A program made the translations under genes and the position numbers. Of a stretch of 64,000 bases of DNA, positions 61,303 through 64,000 are shown one piece after another. Every line of letters starts with the position of its first letter. The stretch's first letter is position 1. Below the pieces are notes generated by a model that made no database searches, was not told where the DNA came from, and was given only the letters and a program-made list of their open reading frames with translations. Source of the stretch: Panagrolaimus kolymaensis (taxonomy: Eukaryota; Nematoda; Chromadorea; Rhabditida; Panagrolaimidae); the NCBI GenBank assembly GCA_028622995.1, contig JAJQJQ010000004.1, forward strand, positions 9,362,001-9,426,000. Direction: 5' to 3'.

Positions 61303-63606
61303 ATGCTAATTTACATTTATTTTTTGTTTTCATCGATTATTGGAATTTGTGTTTCTCAAAAGGTTACATTTTCGGAGGTACCACCAAATGGTGATCCAAC
61401 TCTAAGTGGTCCTTCCAAAGGGCCATCTTCTTCTTCAGCATCAAATGACACAACTGATAATGGAGGTAAGATTTTTATAATTAACTGATCGATTTTTACT
61501 TTAATGGCTTTTATAAGAAGAAATTTAAACTGGAGAAAGCGTTTTATTTGTAGGAACTTCAGCTCCAATGATAATGTATGCCATAAATGACAAAAATCCA
61601 ACAAAAACTGCGGCGCCACCACCAGAGCCAATAAATTTTATAATTGATAGCATTGACTCAAATAATACTCAAACAACAACGACCACTACTGCTGTTAATA
61701 AAAAATCGACAACAACAAATTCAAACACAAATAAAAGTGATATCTTTTTTACTGCGATTTTTGATGGCGGTAAGCATTTCAATATAAAATAAAATTAAAC
61801 TGTCTTAGGATCTTTTGCTTTTTTAGTAACCACTACTCAAAATTCAATGAATAATAGTAATAATGGAACAACAACAACCACTGCCAATAATAATAGTAAC
61901 CTAAATGGCACAACAAAAACAACTTCGAATGGCAATAACACTAATAATGTTGATGGAGATTATTATGGTTAGTTTAGAGTTTAAAAACTGATTTATTTAT
62001 GGGTTTTATGCGATTTCTTAAACTGTCAACTTTCGATTTTAGATGGATTAAAAAAAATTAATCTAGCTAAACGTCTTTTTTAAATATAATTTTGGAAACT
62101 AAAACTGAAGCATTGAGTAGTGTTGTTTTGTTTCCGAAAATTTTTTGAGGTTTTTAAACTGAGTTGAAAACCCGACTGGAGATTAAAATTTTGGGATCTT
62201 TTATTCAATTATTAATTTTTAAACTGTCCATCATTCAGGTTGGGGGACAAGGAAATAGAGTAGCAACAAAAATTTTTAACCTTTAATGTTTTTTTGAAAT
62301 TTGGAAAAAAATATCAAAAGAAAATAATAAAACTGTGATGATATAGTTGTCCCTTTTTTTGCTAATGATTAAAAAAAGTTAAAATAAAAAAAAATAACTG
62401 TTCAGCATTCGAATTTTTATTAAGATTAATAAAATTAAAGTTTTTTTGTTTTTGCTTCTAAAATTGAACAAGCATCAAATAATTCTAATAAATATTTAAA
62501 ATTTATTTTATTAAATATTTTTATATTCAAGAAACTGATCAGAGCGGTGAGCATTGACATTTTTAGGGGTTAAAATAAAAACATTGAACGAATTTGGTGC
62601 CACTTATTAATTAAGTTTTTCATCGGTGGAAATTAAGATGGGGCAATGGAAGCTTTTAAATTTTTTTGTTAATGAAGCAAAAAACAAGAAATATTTTTTA
62701 ATGTTTGGGAAACTGTTTAAAACTTAAAGATTTGGCATAAATATGAGATTAAAAGAAATTATGAAAAGTTTTTGTTGTAATTTTTTATTGTAAATAATTA
62801 TTTAAACTGCAGCTCTATGATCAGGAGAATCCGTAATAAAAAATTCTTAACATTTAAAGTTTTTATTCGTTAGAAAATTTTATAAGAATATAATAAAAAC
62901 TGCGGAAGAATTGTGATTTGGACAAACAAAAAAACTGAATTTAAGACATTAAAAATTAAAAAAATAAATATTTTTTAACTTTTGGACTTGAAAATGTGAC
63001 TAAATTAAGCTTCCTTCAATCCAGTTTTTTTAAATATTTTAAACTGGATAAGCATGTTTATACTGGATTTTTTAGATGATGGCGAATCTAATAATGGAAC
63101 AAATTCTCGAAATCATACAACTCATCGACCTCCTCCACCAAATCCTCCGCCACCACATGGCCAGCCTCATGGCAGTGAAGATGATTGCCATTATCAAAGC
63201 AACAACAACAATCGACACCAACAAAATGGTCGAGATTATCCCCAAAATGGAAATCAAAATCCATGCCATAATAATCGTCGATGGATTTGGGCAATGGGTT
63301 CGGTCTTCGTGTTTTTCTTTATTTTAGCTTTTTCTGTTTTACTTTGTCGACTTTGTTTGGTAAGAATTTATTTTTTTGTGTGTCAAAACTGATGTTCAAA
63401 TTTTTTGCTTTTTTTAGGGAATCTGCCTTTGCACTGCCATTGCAAATAAAGCAACCCATCAACAAAGAATAAATCCTTCTCAAAGAAATTTGTATACCAC
63501 TGAATCCATCGTGATTCCCCCAGTTCCCGCATACACGATGCATCAAACAGCCAATCCTTATCCAATTCCAATGAAAAGTTATTACATTCGGCCAGGAACT
63601 TTTTAA
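61303..63606 (+). CDS. Mucin-like single-pass membrane protein 2
   Basis: Five exons: 61303-61465, 61554-61769, 61827-61967, 63076-63359 and 63418-63606, phases 1,1,1,0; 330 residues. It has a signal peptide (IYIYFLFSSIIGICVSQ). The ectodomain is low complexity: Ser/Pro, then Thr/Asn-rich (TTTTTTAVNKKSTTTNSN, NGTTTTTANNNSN), then Pro/His and Asn/Gln-rich; there is no globular domain. The helix at about 244-268 (MGSVFVFFFILAFSVLLC) is followed by a Cys-rich juxtamembrane CRLCLGICLC, likely palmitoylated. The tail RINPSQRNLYTTESIVIPPV then PAYTM matches the neighbour's tail. A 1.1-kb third intron is packed with AAACTG motifs. One motif copy lies inside exon 2. Confidence 0.83.
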
Positions 63607-64000
63607 ACTGCACTTTTGCTTGTTTGGTTGACATTTATAAATTCATAAACATTTTTGGAGGTTTTTAAAACTGTCCATGAATAATTCTGCGCTTTTATTA
63701 ATTACCGAAACCATTTTTAATTATAAACCGCATATTTTAATTTAGCTGAATAATATTAAAATAAATTTTTTTAATGTTGAATAATTTTAGTTATCAGCCA
63801 TTCAATATTTAAAAAAAACTGAATTTGTATATATTTTCTTGCTTTTTTTAAGATGGTTATTGCAAAAAATTGTTTTAAAAAATCAAACATAACAAAACAA
63901 CTGTGACAATTCAGAATCACTCAAAAGTAACTGATTTTGGGTGGAGGAAATAAGAAAGTGATGAATTTATAAAATTAAAACTGTAGTTTATTCGACATAA
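63607..64000. other. 3' flank of mucin-like gene 2
   Basis: The stop codon is immediately followed by AACTGCAC, so the stop overlaps an AAACTG motif. More motifs follow to the window end. No gene seen. Confidence 0.5.

Larger units (their letters stand above)
46605..63990 (+). repeat. Oriented AAACTG motif domain 6 (+)
   Basis: The longest domain. Between 54281 and 55531 I count 16 AAACTG plus one TAACTG and no CAGTTT. Almost every intron of the genes at 48680, 51682, 58010 and 61303 has at least one, including 50-60 base introns such as 51893-51941 and 58164-58223. The motif is missing from about 49910 to 50750. Confidence 0.78.

Noticed and set aside
1..64000. AAACTG as an intronic branch point or splicing enhancer
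   Set aside because: Its position within introns is variable, it is equally dense in gene-free DNA, and it occurs antisense in the intron at 37742-38261.
1..64000. CRISPR array, bacterial operons, rRNA genes or telomeric TTAGGC repeats
   Set aside because: None present; the genes are intron-containing eukaryotic genes and no such repeats were found.

Overview
The window looks like a very AT-rich nematode nuclear genome (order Rhabditida; I cannot name the genus). The evidence is the gene content: a nematode-type nuclear hormone receptor with the P-box CRACAAFFRR, a DUF229 family protein, GT31 glycosyltransferases, and a tandem pair of nematode-style seven-helix chemoreceptors. Genes have many short exons with GTAAG/TTTTAG splice sites. 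Several start codons lie just after an isolated TTTCAG-like acceptor, as expected for spliced-leader trans-splicing. Every exon model below was joined by hand; reading frames close across all junctions unless stated.

Layout. 1-6 kb: 3' part of a PB1-domain gene (+) and a tRNA-Gln. 6-10.6 kb: a second PB1 paralog (-) with a hAT-type miniature element in its long intron. 13-18 kb: a tandem duplication carrying two chemoreceptor genes (-), both with an in-frame TGA at the same place in TM5. 18.5-25 kb: gene-poor, with a second hAT-like element. 25.1-27.3 kb: third PB1 paralog (+). 28.8-35 kb: two small unknown genes (-) and some weak coding stretches (+). 35.6-37.1 kb: two His-rich peptide genes (+). 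37.6-38.4 kb: a small single-pass membrane protein (-). 39.3-46.5 kb: a compact (-) cluster GT31 / DUF229 / GT31. 47.1-47.3 kb: an inverted copy of the His-rich gene with its promoter. 48.7-49.1 kb: a small disordered Gly/Asp/Arg-rich protein (+). 51.7-56.9 kb: nuclear hormone receptor (+) with a third hAT-like element in an intron. 58-60.4 and 61.3-63.6 kb: two related mucin-like single-pass membrane proteins (+) with a shared cytoplasmic tail motif.

The strongest unexplained signal is a short oriented motif, (T/A)AAACTG. It recurs every few tens to about 150 bases through introns and intergenic DNA. It keeps one orientation for many kilobases, then switches: + to about 5.2 kb, - from about 6 to 15 kb (sparser to 18.2), + 18.6-27.7, - 28.0-35.2, mostly + 36.4-39.9, almost absent 40-46.6, + 46.6-64. 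It is nearly absent from exons. Orientation usually matches the resident genes but not always: the intron of the minus-strand gene at 37.6-38.4 kb is full of plus-oriented copies. A splicing signal is therefore unlikely. A dispersed small-RNA locus/promoter array or a DNA-level polarity signal are the ideas worth testing.
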